A DNA stretch of 64,000 nt from Rhyzopertha dominica. Taxonomy: Eukaryota > Arthropoda > Insecta > Coleoptera > Bostrichidae. Location of the stretch: positions 19,488,392 through 19,552,391 of the forward strand of contig QCXZ01000003.1 in assembly GCA_025024175.1 (NCBI GenBank). Reading direction: 5' to 3'. The notes beneath the pieces were generated by a model. That model had not been told where the DNA came from and did no database searches. It worked only from the letters and a program-made list of their open reading frames with translations. Of this stretch, positions 34,702 through 46,370 are shown one piece after another; position 1 is the stretch's first letter, and the number at the start of each line of letters is the position of its first letter. The position numbers and the translations under genes were made by a program.

Positions 34702-37479
34702 GTGTGTATATATTATACAAGTACTGAATGCACATGATCATATTAAATGAAATATATTTAATTCAAAAGATGTAACATAAACGTCTTTAGTAGAGGCTGT
34801 TGCTATATGAATTGCATATACATCATTAAAACCAAGGAAATTTAGAAGAAAAGGTGCAAATTGGGATATATTGCATAACATGTTAACAAATATGATCTAC
34901 TGGTTGAATACTTTTTTCATGTTTTCTTCCACTGCCTATGATCAGATTTTTTTGTACCCAAAACAAGTTCTTTAATTATTTTTTTTAATTATAAACAATT
35001 ACAGGAAATTAAAATATTGTATTTTTAGCAAGTATCTAACATAGGTATAAAAATGTGAAACGTTTGATTACTAAAGAAAGTGTTAGCCATTAATGTGATT
35101 GAAAGAAATAGGTTGCATATTCTTGAGGGAGCAAGTTTATTATTATAATGAGTATTCATAAAAGAGTCAAGCAAGCCAGGATTTTTCTTTCTAAGGCGTA
35201 CATTGTGACTGCCGAATAAAGTAGTAGTGGTTGTTTATTGCACTGATGAATATAAAATGCTATTACTGTTGATTCTGCAAAAAGGTTTACAAATTGGGAA
35301 AATGAGCAGTTAAAAATAGTGAAGCTCTTTTGACATTCATGTAAAACATTTTTAAAGGTAAATTTTTTTCACAATAAATATATATATATATAATACGTAA
35401 ATTTTATCAAAATGTAGCTTTTTTGTCTTTGTTCACAATGAATGTAAACAGTATGGTGGAAACGCGTCTGAATAAACCCAAGCCAACATTCGATTTTAAA
35501 ATGTCTTCTAAGAAAACGGAAAGACATATGACAGNTTTTAGTTTATTGTTAAAAAGAACTTCGATAACGATACAAATTAAAGTTTATACCCTACATTTTG
35601 TGTTCAAACTGTAAACCACCTTCATCAATGCATTTTTGGCATCGCTCGTGCACTGTAAAACAGGTCTTTCTAAAGAATTGTGGATTAGCTTTGACAGATT
35701 CAAACTCCTCTTCAATCTTCTCTTTTAGGTACTGTATATCCCATATTAGGGTGGCAAACACAATGGGCCGGTTTCTCTTCTCTTTGTTAAAGTTGATGGT
35801 AGCTAAAATGAACCCAGTAATCATGACAACACCTTAAATTGAAGTATGTGATTGGTTTAGATTTTAAAAACAGGGTTGATTTTAGCTTAAAATAGATAAG
35901 AGAAACCGGCATTTTATCTATAAATACCTCCCACAAGGCGAAGTCACATAGCGTTAAGTCTGGTGACTACGCAGGGCATTTGAGTCTGCTAACTGACTAT
36001 CGTCAGATGAAGGTCGCACGTTTCTATCTATTTTGCTAGCGTAAACTGATTTTTACTGCACCCTGTATTTTTATTTTACTACAAATGAAAAGATGAATGT
36101 GTATTTGATTTGTTGCTGTATTATTTTACGGGGAATGCAGTCAAATGAAAAACAAGTACTTGCCAAGTTGTTTCTACGCTACAAGTCACAAATAAACTAG
36201 TTTCATACGTAAGACGAACATAAAGTTGAAATTATTTCAACTCTTGTGTTCGAGTTATGTATGTCCGTAACAAATACACAAGCATAATATTTACTTATTG
36301 CCATTGTGAACATCTTTGTATAGTTTAACATGATGTTTATGTTATGCTTATGTTATGTATTATGTTTATTGTAAATGGTCACTAATAATGCAAATTCCTT
36401 GTTATGACAACAACATGCACATTTGTACATGCATCCACTGCTGTGGTTAGACAACAAGTGCTGAGACACAATCTATAAATAAAGTAAAGGATTCTAATGA
36501 GCATATTTTAAGACCTTTTTTTGAAAAATAAAATGCCTTTTTATAGACAACATCAAATGCAACTCTTATCGACAAAGTAATGTACTTGAAATATTTTATA
36601 TTAGGCATTGTTATTATTATTTAATAAAAAGAAAATAAATACAAAAATAATATTCACATAATTCTGCTTCTTAGGTGTAGCTAAATGTGGAGTATTACAA
36701 TAACCACAGTGCAGATAACTAGAATTACCTAACAGAATAGATTGTGAAACATAAACGAGTAGGGCAAGCTCAATAAGAAGTCTTATTGAAAAAGATTAGC
36801 CATCATTCACATTTAACTATAAAACAATATCAAGCTTAAATTTCCTGATACAACTGTAGGTACTCAAACATTTTCAATTCTTGAATCTGCATATTGTAGA
36901 ATTTGCACCTATGTAATCAAAACACCTCTGACCAATAGCCTTCTGTTTTTTAAGCACTGCAACATTGCAAGAGGAGCCTCTGGTGTAGGTTCCCTGTTTG
37001 ACATCCAGAAACATATTATTTTTTTTAAGAAGTACAGCAGAATTATTTCACAGCACAGCTTTCTCACTGTTAAAAAAACTGCGATCGCAAAAAACTGATA
37101 AAATAGATAGTACAAAGGGCAACATTTTTTAACTCTTTTTTTTTTCATAATCTTTCTGAGGACTTTATGGAAGTATTGAGAGCATTTCTTCTCAGCCTAT
37201 TATATCTTTGACAAAGTTTTACAAAATAAAGTATGGTAGTTTAAAGGTGTTAGTAGGTGTCATAATTTAGTTACAACTGTATTTTTGTGCAGATTCCACC
37301 TAAGGTGACCATATTTGTTAAAAAACTTCAACATGTAAACCATCTTTTTATTATCCTTTATTCACTTTAGGTTTTTTAATACAATTTTTTTTATATACCA
37401 ATGAGTAGGTTTATTTTTAAGAGAAAATTTATGCTCTTATGTACTTTGATATTAACAAGCTGTATCATATTTTTTGCAG
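34702..37479 (+). other. last TPR intron, 2.8 kb
   Basis: Contains one antisense mariner-like relic (35591-36065). The remaining sequence, including 36070-37470, is AT-rich with no supported feature. Confidence 0.8.
35591..36065 (-). pseudogene. mariner-like transposase C-terminal relic with one element end
   Basis: On the minus strand the fragment reads SPDLTLCDFALWEVF (third catalytic Asp region) and later CFTVHERCQKCIDEGGLQFEH, which resembles the C terminus of DUF4817-type mariner transposases. At 36065 the minus strand begins CAGGGTGCAGTAAAAATC after TA, a plausible terminal repeat. Little lies between that end and the third Asp, so most of the catalytic domain has been deleted internally. 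The other end was not found. Confidence 0.65.
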
Positions 37480-37595
37480 ATAATATGGCTAATCGAGGTG
37501 GAGGAATGGGTAGAGGTAGTAATGCACAACTCGGTAGCTATTCACCCAGGGGTGCCAGAAGAAGCAGAGGTAGACGACAAAACAGTCGATTCTAA
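37480..37595 (+). CDS. Tpr: TPR / Megator last coding exon with stop codon
   Basis: Acceptor TTTTTTGCAG/ATAATATG, phase 1 in. It encodes DNMANRGGGMGRGSNAQLGS and RGARRSRGRRQNSRF, then TAA at 37593-37595. The Gly/Arg-rich end agrees with the basic C terminus of TPR. The ten exons total 2486 bases, 827 residues plus stop, with every junction phase consistent. The in-frame ATG within this exon is internal. Confidence 0.9.
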
Positions 37596-37860
37596 TCAGT
37601 ATAAAAATCATTTAAATTTATGTCCATTCCATGATAATATTGTGTTTTATATCACATTACCAACAATTCATTAGCTTGTAAGCCAACAGTGCTAGCTTTC
37701 AGTTTCATATTTTCCTGTGCAGAATTAGATGGATGAATGTTCCCGAGTTCTGTTTAATTTATAGTTTTCTTGATCATAATAGTTTTCTTAAAAGTGTATC
37801 TAGTATCCAGTAAGAATAAATATTAATTAAGTTTTTAATAAATGATAATTTCAGTCACTT
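37596..37860 (+). terminator. TPR 3' UTR and poly(A) signals
   Basis: AATAAA at 37815-37820 and again at about 37838-37843, followed by a GT-rich stretch (CACTTTGTTTTTATAGTTGT), about 220-250 bases after the stop codon. This is the likely cleavage region of the TPR transcript. Confidence 0.7.
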
Positions 37861-38309
37861 TGTTTTTATAGTTGTTTCCTGTTATGAGAACTTGAATTGA
37901 ATTATGATTAAAGGTTTCTCGGTGACAACTTGTGTATAGGGCCCCTGTGAAGTTGCAAAAAACATAAAGTATTTAAATATATTGCAGTGCATTTTTTTAA
38001 TTTTGCGAAATAGACGCCATATTTCTAGATTTTTTAAATATTGCCTATTTTTTATTGCATGTTATAACTAAAATTAGTCAAAAGCAGTCTGCTGTCTGTT
38101 TTGGTTCTAAAGTATAATAAATAGCACAACAGTTAAAAAATACTTAAATTATGAGGGTCATGTCATAATTCCTGCATATATCAAGCTGGCGATGATGAAA
38201 AAATAAGTGCTGTCAAATTATAAAAGTCTATCATTGGGACATCACTTAGCTACATATATATAGAGTTTGGGTGGTTCACTCAGTTTATGTGTAAAAAAAT
38301 TTCTAATTT

Positions 38310-38560
38310 GGGTAGTTTGATGCAAATTCACGGTGCGTTACAAGAAGCTTGCCACGAGTCGTGTGTGGATAGTTCAACAGTAACTTGAAGGAGTAAGCGT
38401 TCCAGAACATTGGACTAGTGTTAAAGATGACCACAGAAGTTGGACACCTCATAATGCTGAAAGACAGCAGCATAATCCTCTTATGTGATAACGCTTGATC
38501 GCATAAAGCAGTGTCAGTCAAAGGAGTTTGCAAGAAGAATTGCTGTGAGATTCTCTCACA
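38310..38560 (+). pseudogene. mariner-like transposase N-terminal (helix-turn-helix) relic
   Basis: Read across frames the + strand gives IHGALQEACHESCVDSSTVT, then SVKDDHRSWTPHNAERQQ, resembling the SxDRSTVxRW and SVxDDxRSGRP parts of mariner-type helix-turn-helix domains. Stops and a frame change are present. There is no catalytic part nearby. Confidence 0.5.
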
Positions 38561-40329
38561 TTCTCCGTGCAGTCATGCCATGTGTCCTCTAAATTTCGTT
38601 CTGTTCATCCAGTGGAAGGGAGAATTTTGTGAAGTCTAATTTATTGACTTGGAAGGATCAAAGCCCTGGAACATTATATGCCTTCCAATTGCTGAAACAT
38701 CTTGATAAAAATGGAATATTTAATGAGATTACATTACTGCATTACAGTCTTGCTATTATAATATACTCATTTGTATCGCGTATTGAAACACAGATGGGTT
38801 TGCAAACGAGTATATTCAATATAATTATGGCAACCAAAACACACTCATGGCAGTAACCTATGTGATAACCTCTTAACACCATAACCGCATATTACTATTA
38901 CAATATAATATCACACATGCTTTTTGTGTTTACATTTATCCTCTTTTTCTTAATAATATTCACTGCCCACAATTTAAAAATGCTAATACAATATAACAAA
39001 AATAGCCCTATTACACAACAATCCCACCTTTTTCCAGCATTAAAGTTCCGTTCTTAATATTTTATGTATTTGTCGCCAGATGTCGTGTCACTATTGTAAA
39101 TTTGACTATAGGTATCTTCTGATGTTCTTTTGTTTGTTTTGTATTCCATCACAAGTCACCTGGTTTTTAAAAGGAAATCAGTTATCCAGTAGTGCAGAAG
39201 TATTCTATTCTCTGGTCGATCATAAGACCATTTAGTAGATAAGATGGCATCTGATTTTTATAGCTTCCGCTTGCACCATTTAGGTTCAGCTAATGTCAGT
39301 ATTTTAGATGGGTTTACAGACAGTGCAACAGATGCCATCTTTTATGAGCAGATGCCTATTAGTCTACCAGGATCCACAAGATATTTTCGTATGCCCGTAT
39401 CATTCAAGTTTTATTCTAGTTCGGTGCCAAGTTCTGTAATTTTTGTTACCTTAGATTTATTTGCTTGACTGTCCAATAGATGCTGTGCAGTTGCCTAAAG
39501 TAAGAGGGCTACTAATGTTATTTGAGATTTTAAACATATAGTGAAATTAATTTAATGACTACTTATTTTACTAAATGTTTTTATTTTAATATATGTATAT
39601 CTGTCAGCCAAACTTTTTGCTACTTATAACAGCTTTATGGAGCTAAAGTGTTCCGCAACAGGAAACGTTTACAGTCCTCTTATCTATATTAATATAGAAC
39701 TTTAATTTGTATTGAATGCTATTAAAAATTGAACTAGTAAAAGGCTTGATTTTAAACACCAAAATGAACTGGTGCACTTGTTTTTCAAGAATAACTGAAT
39801 TAATGATAATATTAAATTTATCATGGCCATGGACAAGCTTTTTTTAAAAATAATGGGTGACCGTGGTCTTGATTAATTTAGGCCCAATAAAATTAATTAA
39901 TGTAATCATCAATAAAAAGCTAGATTTTTGTTTCCCGGAGCGAAAACCTCAATTTTTGGGGTTTTTAAAACGAATATTTTTATTTAAATATTATGTCCTA
40001 AGGTTTTTTATAAAAAAGCAGAAGCTCTGCGATATTTGTGTCGAACTTTATTAAAGGTATTCCTGTGATTTTAAACTCGACGAAGATCTTGCGTCAGCTA
40101 GTGAAGATGATAATAGAAATGCTTTAAGGGTTTCCTGAATTGCTCACCTAAAAGTAAAGTCTTCTTCTATCCAGAGATATTTCATTGCTAAATTTATATA
40201 TCGCTTTGTAAGTCTTTATTGCTATGCTAAACACAATTAATTTTATTCTGTAATGATTGAGATCACCTAGCAGCATTCGATTTTTTACAGGTTCTGTGAT
40301 ATATGTTTATCGATATTATATTGGGGTTG

Positions 40330-40381
40330 GTGGGCTACACAAAATGATGGTAGCCCGCGGTCCCCACTTTAGACACCCCTG
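40330..40381. mobile_element. solo hAT-type terminus
   Basis: TAGCCCGCGGTCCCCACTTT followed by AGACACCCCTG resembles, with changes, the end of the hAT-type element at 6778-7315 (AGTTTGGAGACCCC with a nearby CCCGCGG block). No opposite end was found. Confidence 0.4.
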
Positions 40382-40858
40382 ACCTACACTATCCGATTTT
40401 TGTTCCATTCTCATCCAACAGAGCCTTTCATGTCGTAACATCTACAGTTAGAGATTGATCCTGCCTTATTAAGCATGTGGCACTTTCTTTTACAAACTTT
40501 AATGAACGTTTATACTTATATTAAACCAGACCACTTTATACAACTACAGATTCATTAGCAGTTTGCATTCACCTTCTTTCCATGGAAGTACATCAAGTAT
40601 GTGATATTGATATTATATTATACACCCATTTGTTATTTACACTGAAAAGGATTAAATTATTCTTCAGTAGTTTGTTATACAAATTTATATAATTCTGTTT
40701 TGGACATTTATTCTCCATTACATTATTTACACACAACTGGGTTTTCTGTTTAGTTTATTTGGAAGATTTGCTATAAACTCCATAAATGTGCCAATTTCAA
40801 CCATTGTATATATTTATTATACTGTAAGTAATTTGTAGTCCCAACCCAATGTTGTAAA

Positions 40859-41203
40859 GCGAGACAGAGCGTAGAGTAATTACTTCGTTATAATTTTAAT
40901 CTTTCATTCTTATCAAAACCGTTTTTAACCTAAGCCATCATCAGCTGATTCTACAATTACAAAAATCAGTAAATTTATTTTATATTGGGATTAGAAAAAA
41001 CCCTTTAAAAAGTGTATGTTCATTGTAGACTTGATATACTTTTGTAATGTATAAATTGATGCTAAGAGTTTCACAAATATTACACAACTGTTACTAATTT
41101 TTGTAATTGTATAATCAGCTGATGATGGCTTAAAGCCGAAACTAGTCCCGATAATAATAAAAGACTAAAATTATAATAAAGTAATTACTCTAGTCTCTTG
41201 CAT
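40859..41203. repeat. inverted pair of PLE-terminal-type repeats
   Basis: Arms at about 40859-41000 and 41075-41203 are inverted copies: GTAGAGTAATTAC..TATAATTTTAATC against its complement, and both hold AAGCCATCATCAGCTGATT in opposite sense. Each arm contains a hammerhead-type CUGAUGA box. The copies differ by several substitutions, so the pair is old. Confidence 0.7.
41119..41147 (+). ncRNA. hammerhead-like motif, right arm of the inverted pair
   Basis: CTGATGA-T-GGCT(TAA)AGCC-GAAA-CTAGT-C. Both core boxes are intact. Stem II has four pairs, and ACUAGU is self-complementary, so it could form stem III in a dimer. Flanks 41105-41118 and 41148-41160 can form an imperfect stem I. One unpaired U follows CUGAUGA. 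The left arm keeps CUGAUGA (complement of 40938-40944) but has lost GAAA. Confidence 0.6.
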
Positions 41204-43395
41204 TACTGAGCGATTGCAAAAAACCTACAAGTTGAACCACTATTGTAAATTTTTTGGCTTTATTGTTGATAGTGCTGACATGTTGCTGAACATACTTGAT
41301 ATATAAGTCAAAAGTTCCCACCCCAGTAGTACATTTTAAAACTTTATTAATTAAAAAATGTGATTAGAAGTCAGCTCCAATCTATACACTCTACCTAAAT
41401 TTTAAGTAAATTCCGTAACTTTGGCTTGTAGAGATATTTACAGAACCAGTGTTAATTAAAAAAATGACTCACAAATTTTAAGTGTTTTGCCTTTAATCTA
41501 ATCTAATCATGCAGTATTTCCATCATTAGCCTACATAGGAAGGTGGGCAGTACCCAAAGTATTCTTGGTCAACACTGATTTGACGGGGTAGTATTGAAGA
41601 TATATAGTTAAATTTAACTTACAAAGGATGAAACAAAAATTTTTAAGCCGATGAATCAAGAAAGATATTTGCCAAAACCGAAGGGGAACTAGGATCCCAT
41701 TTGTTTGATATGACTGCTTTTAACTTTGAGAGTTAATACTAAGTAGCTCATTTTATTCTTGGGATATTGTCACTAATGATACTCGCAGTAATCCACGTAA
41801 TATTAACCATTAGCTTAATATTCTCATGAACTACTGAAACCACATGTTAACATAATAATTATTCAAATAATTTATTAACAGAAAGGGGAATGACAGAAAA
41901 TCTCAACAGTGATAAAATCCCTTCCAAGATTCAGTCTTCAAGCAAAATGATACAGATTGCAAAGTATGATGAGAATTTGATACTCACCATCAAATAATAT
42001 AGCAAGTTCGTGCAACTCAACTCTGTATCGTATACTGAATTGACCATATAACAGATTTCTTAACGTGGGTGTTGCTAGAATAAGTAAATACATGTATACT
42101 TCAGAAGAAAGCATGCAATGTTTATCTTTAACTAAGATAACTATAATTTTTATAGCTGTAAAATAATAAAAGTTACCATTCCATAACAGATAATTTAGAT
42201 ATCGTATCAACTAAGATATCTTCATACAGTTTAGTGATGACATTAATCGTTTCATAAATAAGGAATATGAAATCTGAAAAAATTTTGATGATACTATGGG
42301 TTTCCCATACATAAGCTTCCAAATAATTAACACAAAAATCCACAAATTTTGGACAAACCTTACNGATTTGGTACCTTGAAGTCATAAATTGTTAAAAAGG
42401 ATTTTTTCTTATTTGGAAATTGGGATGTAAACTTTTTGGTTAATTTTTTTACACAAAGTGTTGTTTAATCTCTCCTTTGAGACATAATCACAGAATGAAA
42501 ACATTAGAAATAATAAAATTTTCTGTACTTACACAAAAATTCTTGACACCTATTAGAATTGTTCAAATGATATTCTTTAGGAATTCTGTAAGATAAGGAA
42601 GATTAAATGATTTAGCTCTTGATATGGCAAAATAAATTTATACAGGAATATCATGGTCAACACCACCAATCTCCACCAATTGAGTGTACAAAACACATAA
42701 AGATATCACTATAGCTTTATCTTCTGTGATACATGCTTCACTGAGATACTTATTCTTAAAATTGCAGAAAATAGTATTTATTTTCCTATTATATTTTGGA
42801 TTCAATTTAATAATATTTTATAATCATCGGAGGTGAGCCACACTTCATGTTTCAGTGTTAACCATTTTTAAGAAAATGGCAAAAGAGGTGCTGTTTTACT
42901 GCTATTTAGTTACAGTTACACTATCTCTCATTAGACTTAGAATGAATTTATTCTCTCTGCCTATTTTATTTAATATCTCAATTTTAGTTACCCTCGAGCT
43001 AAACATTTACATTTAAAAGCATGAGAAACATTAAACGACCTAAANCTACATGAGAATAAACAACATATGTTACAGTGTTTNAGTAGTATGAACTGCACAG
43101 CCTTTTATTTACTAGTGCCTGACTAAGGAAACGCTTGGGAAAAGAACTGGGCTACTAAAGTATTCCTGCATTGTAGAAATAAAGTTGAATAAAGAGAAAG
43201 AGTTTAAGGTATACTATATAATTTAAAAGGAAAAAAGTACATACAGAATTGTTACACACATTATTTGCCTAATCCTTTATCAGATTATATTTAATTCAAA
43301 TACAAATACTTTTTTCACCTTTTTTATATAAATGTGAAGCACATACAGAAATAATTATTTTTATGGTGCCTAATTAATCATTGAGTCATTAAAAA

Positions 43396-43401
43396 TTTAT
43401 T
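43396..43401 (-). terminator. tektin poly(A) signal
   Basis: AATAAA on the minus strand, 63 bases after the tektin stop codon. No closer signal is seen. Confidence 0.65.
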
Positions 43402-43463
43402 TAGTAAGGTGCATATAGTAAACTGCTACTACATAATTTTAGACTGGAAAATAACGATAATAA

Positions 43464-44109
43464 TTATGTTGGTGGTATCTCATTTTCCATTCTTGTCAGT
43501 TGTATGTTTCTGTCCGTATCTGTTGCAGGTCCAGCAAATTCTCCAGTCCTTAATCGTATTCTTAAGTCAAGACATCTGATGTCTGTCATCAGCGACTGAC
43601 TTTTATTTGCCAAGTCTCTGTCTATTAGTACCTGTTGATCTTCAAGTGCATTATAAGTTGCTTTGGCACAGTTGATTTTATCTCGCAGATCCTGTCTGGT
43701 CTGTCTTAATTGGAGAACTTCATCTTTTAATCCCATTTCTGCTTCGTCTCGTGCTAGTTCTACTCCTGGTCTGTATGCTCTGTTTTCCAAACGTGTCTCA
43801 CAAAGTTTGAGTCCGTCAGTTTTTGCCAGCAGTGCTTCTTCCAGTGTTTTGATTTCTTTCAATACCTTATCCATTTCTTCATGCATTTTTAAAAGTTGCC
43901 ACTCCAGCTCGTTGCGTGCTCTTTGAGTTTCATATATACGTTTACGAAGAGTAAAGTCAACTCTATCTCTTTGAGCCAACATCTCATTTCTCCCACGTTC
44001 GCGAACAATGAAAAGTGCTTCTCTCATTTTTGATGTATCTGCTAACTCACTGTCTGCCAACAGCTTTGTATATCTTGAATGTTCTAACCAGGTTTCATAT
44101 GGTATTGAA
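43464..44109 (-). CDS. Tekt2: tektin (tektin-2-like), exon 3
   Basis: Last exon, 646 bases, with acceptor TTTGCTTTCTAG/TTCAAT, phase 2 in, and the stop at 43464-43466. It encodes residues 214-428: SIPYETWLEHSRYTKLLADS, then continuous coiled coil. The tektin signature nonapeptide, RPNVELCRD in most family members, appears as RPGVELARD at residues 327-335, so the usual Asn and Cys are replaced. The last 20 residues are polar and non-helical, as usual. Tektins are filament proteins inside axonemal doublet microtubules, needed for flagellar and ciliary stability, and in insects mainly for sperm tails. The closest family match I can judge is tektin-2; another tektin class cannot be excluded. Confidence 0.9.
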
Positions 44110-45111
44110 CTAGAAAGCAAATATGAAATAATGAGACGAAAGTTGCATAATGTTTTTGATTCACTAGCACAAAAATTTACAGGTGTTTTCTACATTAAAA
44201 CTGTATGGAAAGTTTCTTTAATGTTAATCAAAAAACATTTAAAATTTATAGAGATTTACGTTGTTATTGGAAGTAAACTATCCCATAATAAAATTTTATG
44301 TGAATACGTATCTGCAAAACTTTTTACAAAAAAAGATAATCTGATAAGTAATTTGAACTGTTGATTTCTTTTAAGTTTAAACTAAAACAAAAATTTGGAT
44401 TTCCATGAAATTGCAAAGCAATCAGGTAACACTAATATCATTAGATTTACGGCACTATTTGAATTAGCTATTATGCCAACTTTGAAAACATTGCATTTCA
44501 TTATGTTTCCATACATGTCTAATCAAAGGTTTTCATTTAATATATTTTATTTAAATAACTGTTCTTTTCATGTTTAACATGACTTTTAAAAGCAAATTGT
44601 CATATTATCTACACAAGCAAAAATTAGTTGAACAGCTTTAAAAGATCAAACAACATTATAAGATGTTAAAAAATGCCTTGTTTACTTAATTTAGTATTGT
44701 TAACCATGAGTTCAGCTGTTTTTTTTCTTCAGATCATTAAATCTCCATACTGTGATGACTGTTTGTAATTGTTTTGGTCATTCCTGGATATTGATCTGAG
44801 GAGCTGAAAAAATACTGAAACTCATGGGTAACGGTATCTGACTAAAGATACAAAACAGATGACAACTTAATTAGTAAAACTAATTTATTTCTCAAGCTGT
44901 TTTGAGTTGTGCTTGTTTATCGAAGTAAAACTGAGAAAAACAATTTTTAAACACTGTGTTTTTACAGAGGCTATAAATTATGATCTCACCAAAAAGAATG
45001 GTGTATTAGTGTCAATATTTATGGCAGTTTTAAATCACTTTTAATCGCAAAGTTTTTTGCCTCTAGCCAGCTAAGAAAGTGTGTTAGGTGAGATATGTAA
45101 TATGGACTTAC

Positions 45112-45326
45112 TTCTTCACTATACGTAAAGGGTCTATCTTAAAACTTATGTTTGCACAGTTTTTATCCAATGTTAATTGATCCTTATCAATTTCAATGGA
45201 TTCAGCTTTATCATTAATATCCAACTTTAGTTTAAATCGCACTTCTTCTAATCTATTAAGTTTCTCCCATGCAGCTTGACATCGTTCCATAAGTTGGTTT
45301 TTAGCATTTTCTACTACACATAGTTC
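45112..45326 (-). CDS. Tekt2: tektin (tektin-2-like), exon 2
   Basis: A 215-base exon with acceptor ATAATTTTAG/GAACTA and donor GTGAAGAA/GTAAGT, phase 0 in and 2 out. It encodes ELCVVENAKNQLMERCQAAW, a Leu/Glu-rich coiled coil, and NISFKIDPLRIVKN, which aligns with the PNIS.K.DPTR linker between the tektin half-rods. An in-frame ATG at 45290 is internal. Confidence 0.9.
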
Positions 45327-45678
45327 CTAAAATTATACATTTGATTAGAATTTCAGTTAAATAATGTGTAAATTGTCTTCATCATCTACTCCACCCTCTC
45401 TTAAAATTCAAATATGAAGTTTAAACATCCAAATTCAGCAAAGTACGTAATCATTCCAGAAAAAAAGATTAACGCAAAAAAAGTGTAAATTGAATTATTT
45501 GCTAGGATAGAAAACCTGTTAGCATTTACTTTTGTAAGACCAATATATTTGGATAAAATTGTATAAATCACAAATAAATATCTTTGTACATATATTGTGT
45601 TTTGTAAGTAATTTTAATTGAATAGAATGATAGTAATAATACATTTTCTGGAATAAATCATCTGTCCTGGTCAATCCA

Positions 45679-45734
45679 CTCTCACCCTATGACCGGTTTC
45701 GCCCTGTTGGGGCTCATCAGGCAGGGTTAGAGAG
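45679..45734 (-). ncRNA. hammerhead ribozyme, canonical core with long stem I
   Basis: Read on the minus strand from 45734. Stem I strand CTCTC..ACCCTG is followed by C, the box CTGATGA (45720-45714), stem II GCCC(CAACA)GGGC, the box GAAA (45700-45697), self-complementary ACCGGT including the last A of GAAA (45697-45692), C at 45691 as the cleavage-site base, and the second stem I strand TAGGGT..GAGAG. Stem I can pair as ACCCUG with UAGGGU, and CUCUC with GAGAG beyond a small bulge. All catalytic bases of the type I hammerhead core are present and stem II directly abuts CUGAUGA. It lies in tektin intron 1, in the same orientation as the gene. Host element unidentified but probably a PLE-type repeat. 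Confidence 0.8.
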
Positions 45735-45744
45735 TAAATTGACT

Positions 45745-46370
45745 ACGGCCTATGGCAGACCGTCGCGTCGCTTAATACCGCAGTGTGTGCCTTAGCTCTT
45801 GAATGGTGTTAGACCTTCTTGCATAAACTTTGGACTTCAAAACAAATCCAAAGGGAGAAGTTAAAGTGGTTGAAATCGCACGATTAGTTGGAAAATGCGA
45901 TTGCCGTCTTGAGAAATAACGCGTCCGAAAAACTTTTGATGCAAGAGAGTCGTAGCTTTGGCTGTGTGGCAAGTGATACAGTGTTGCTGAAACCACATGT
46001 CGTCTAGGTCCATAGTTTCCAATTCCGTCCAGAAAAGCCCGTTTTCAATGCACGGTAGAGTTCACGGTTCACCGTTACAGCTTCTTCCTCATCGTTTTCG
46101 GAAAAGTACGGATGACCAATGACGTTGCCAGCCCAAAAACCGCACCATACGGTGATTGTCTGTGGATACATAATTTTCTCAACGATAACTCTTGTGAATG
46201 ATATTTTCAGAATTGTGCGCTGGGAGGACTGTGTTGACCGAAAAAATCACGTAATGCGCGAAACGTGTCTTTTCGAACGCCCATTTTTTGTAAAACGTTT
46301 GCGTTACTTTAACATGTTATTCAACCGTGAATTTTCCAATGCCTCAAAATTCTAAAATTACAAAGAATAA
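45745..46370 (-). pseudogene. mariner-like (DUF4817-type) transposase relic
   Basis: On the minus strand: LRDFFGQHSPPSAQF (N-terminal region), then after a deletion TVWCGFWAGNVIGHPYFSEN and EEEAVTVNRELYRAL, then LDDMWFQQHCITCHTAKATT, where the expected catalytic QDGA has become QHCI, and degenerate sequence toward the third Asp. Frame shifts are present. It is related in type to the copy at 80-1114 but a different family by sequence. It lies in tektin intron 1. Confidence 0.7.

Larger units (their letters stand above)
37861..43395. other. intergenic interval between TPR and tektin 3' ends
   Basis: The two genes converge here. It contains a mariner N-terminal relic, a hAT end and a hammerhead-bearing inverted repeat, listed separately. 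The frame 39244-39468 starts with a good-looking ATG but resembles no family I know. I see nothing in 38900-39200, 39500-40300 or 41250-43390. Confidence 0.6.

Noticed and set aside
39244..39468. 74-codon frame MASDFYSFRLHH as a gene
   Set aside because: No recognised domain, no poly(A) signal or neighbouring exon; kept only as a note.
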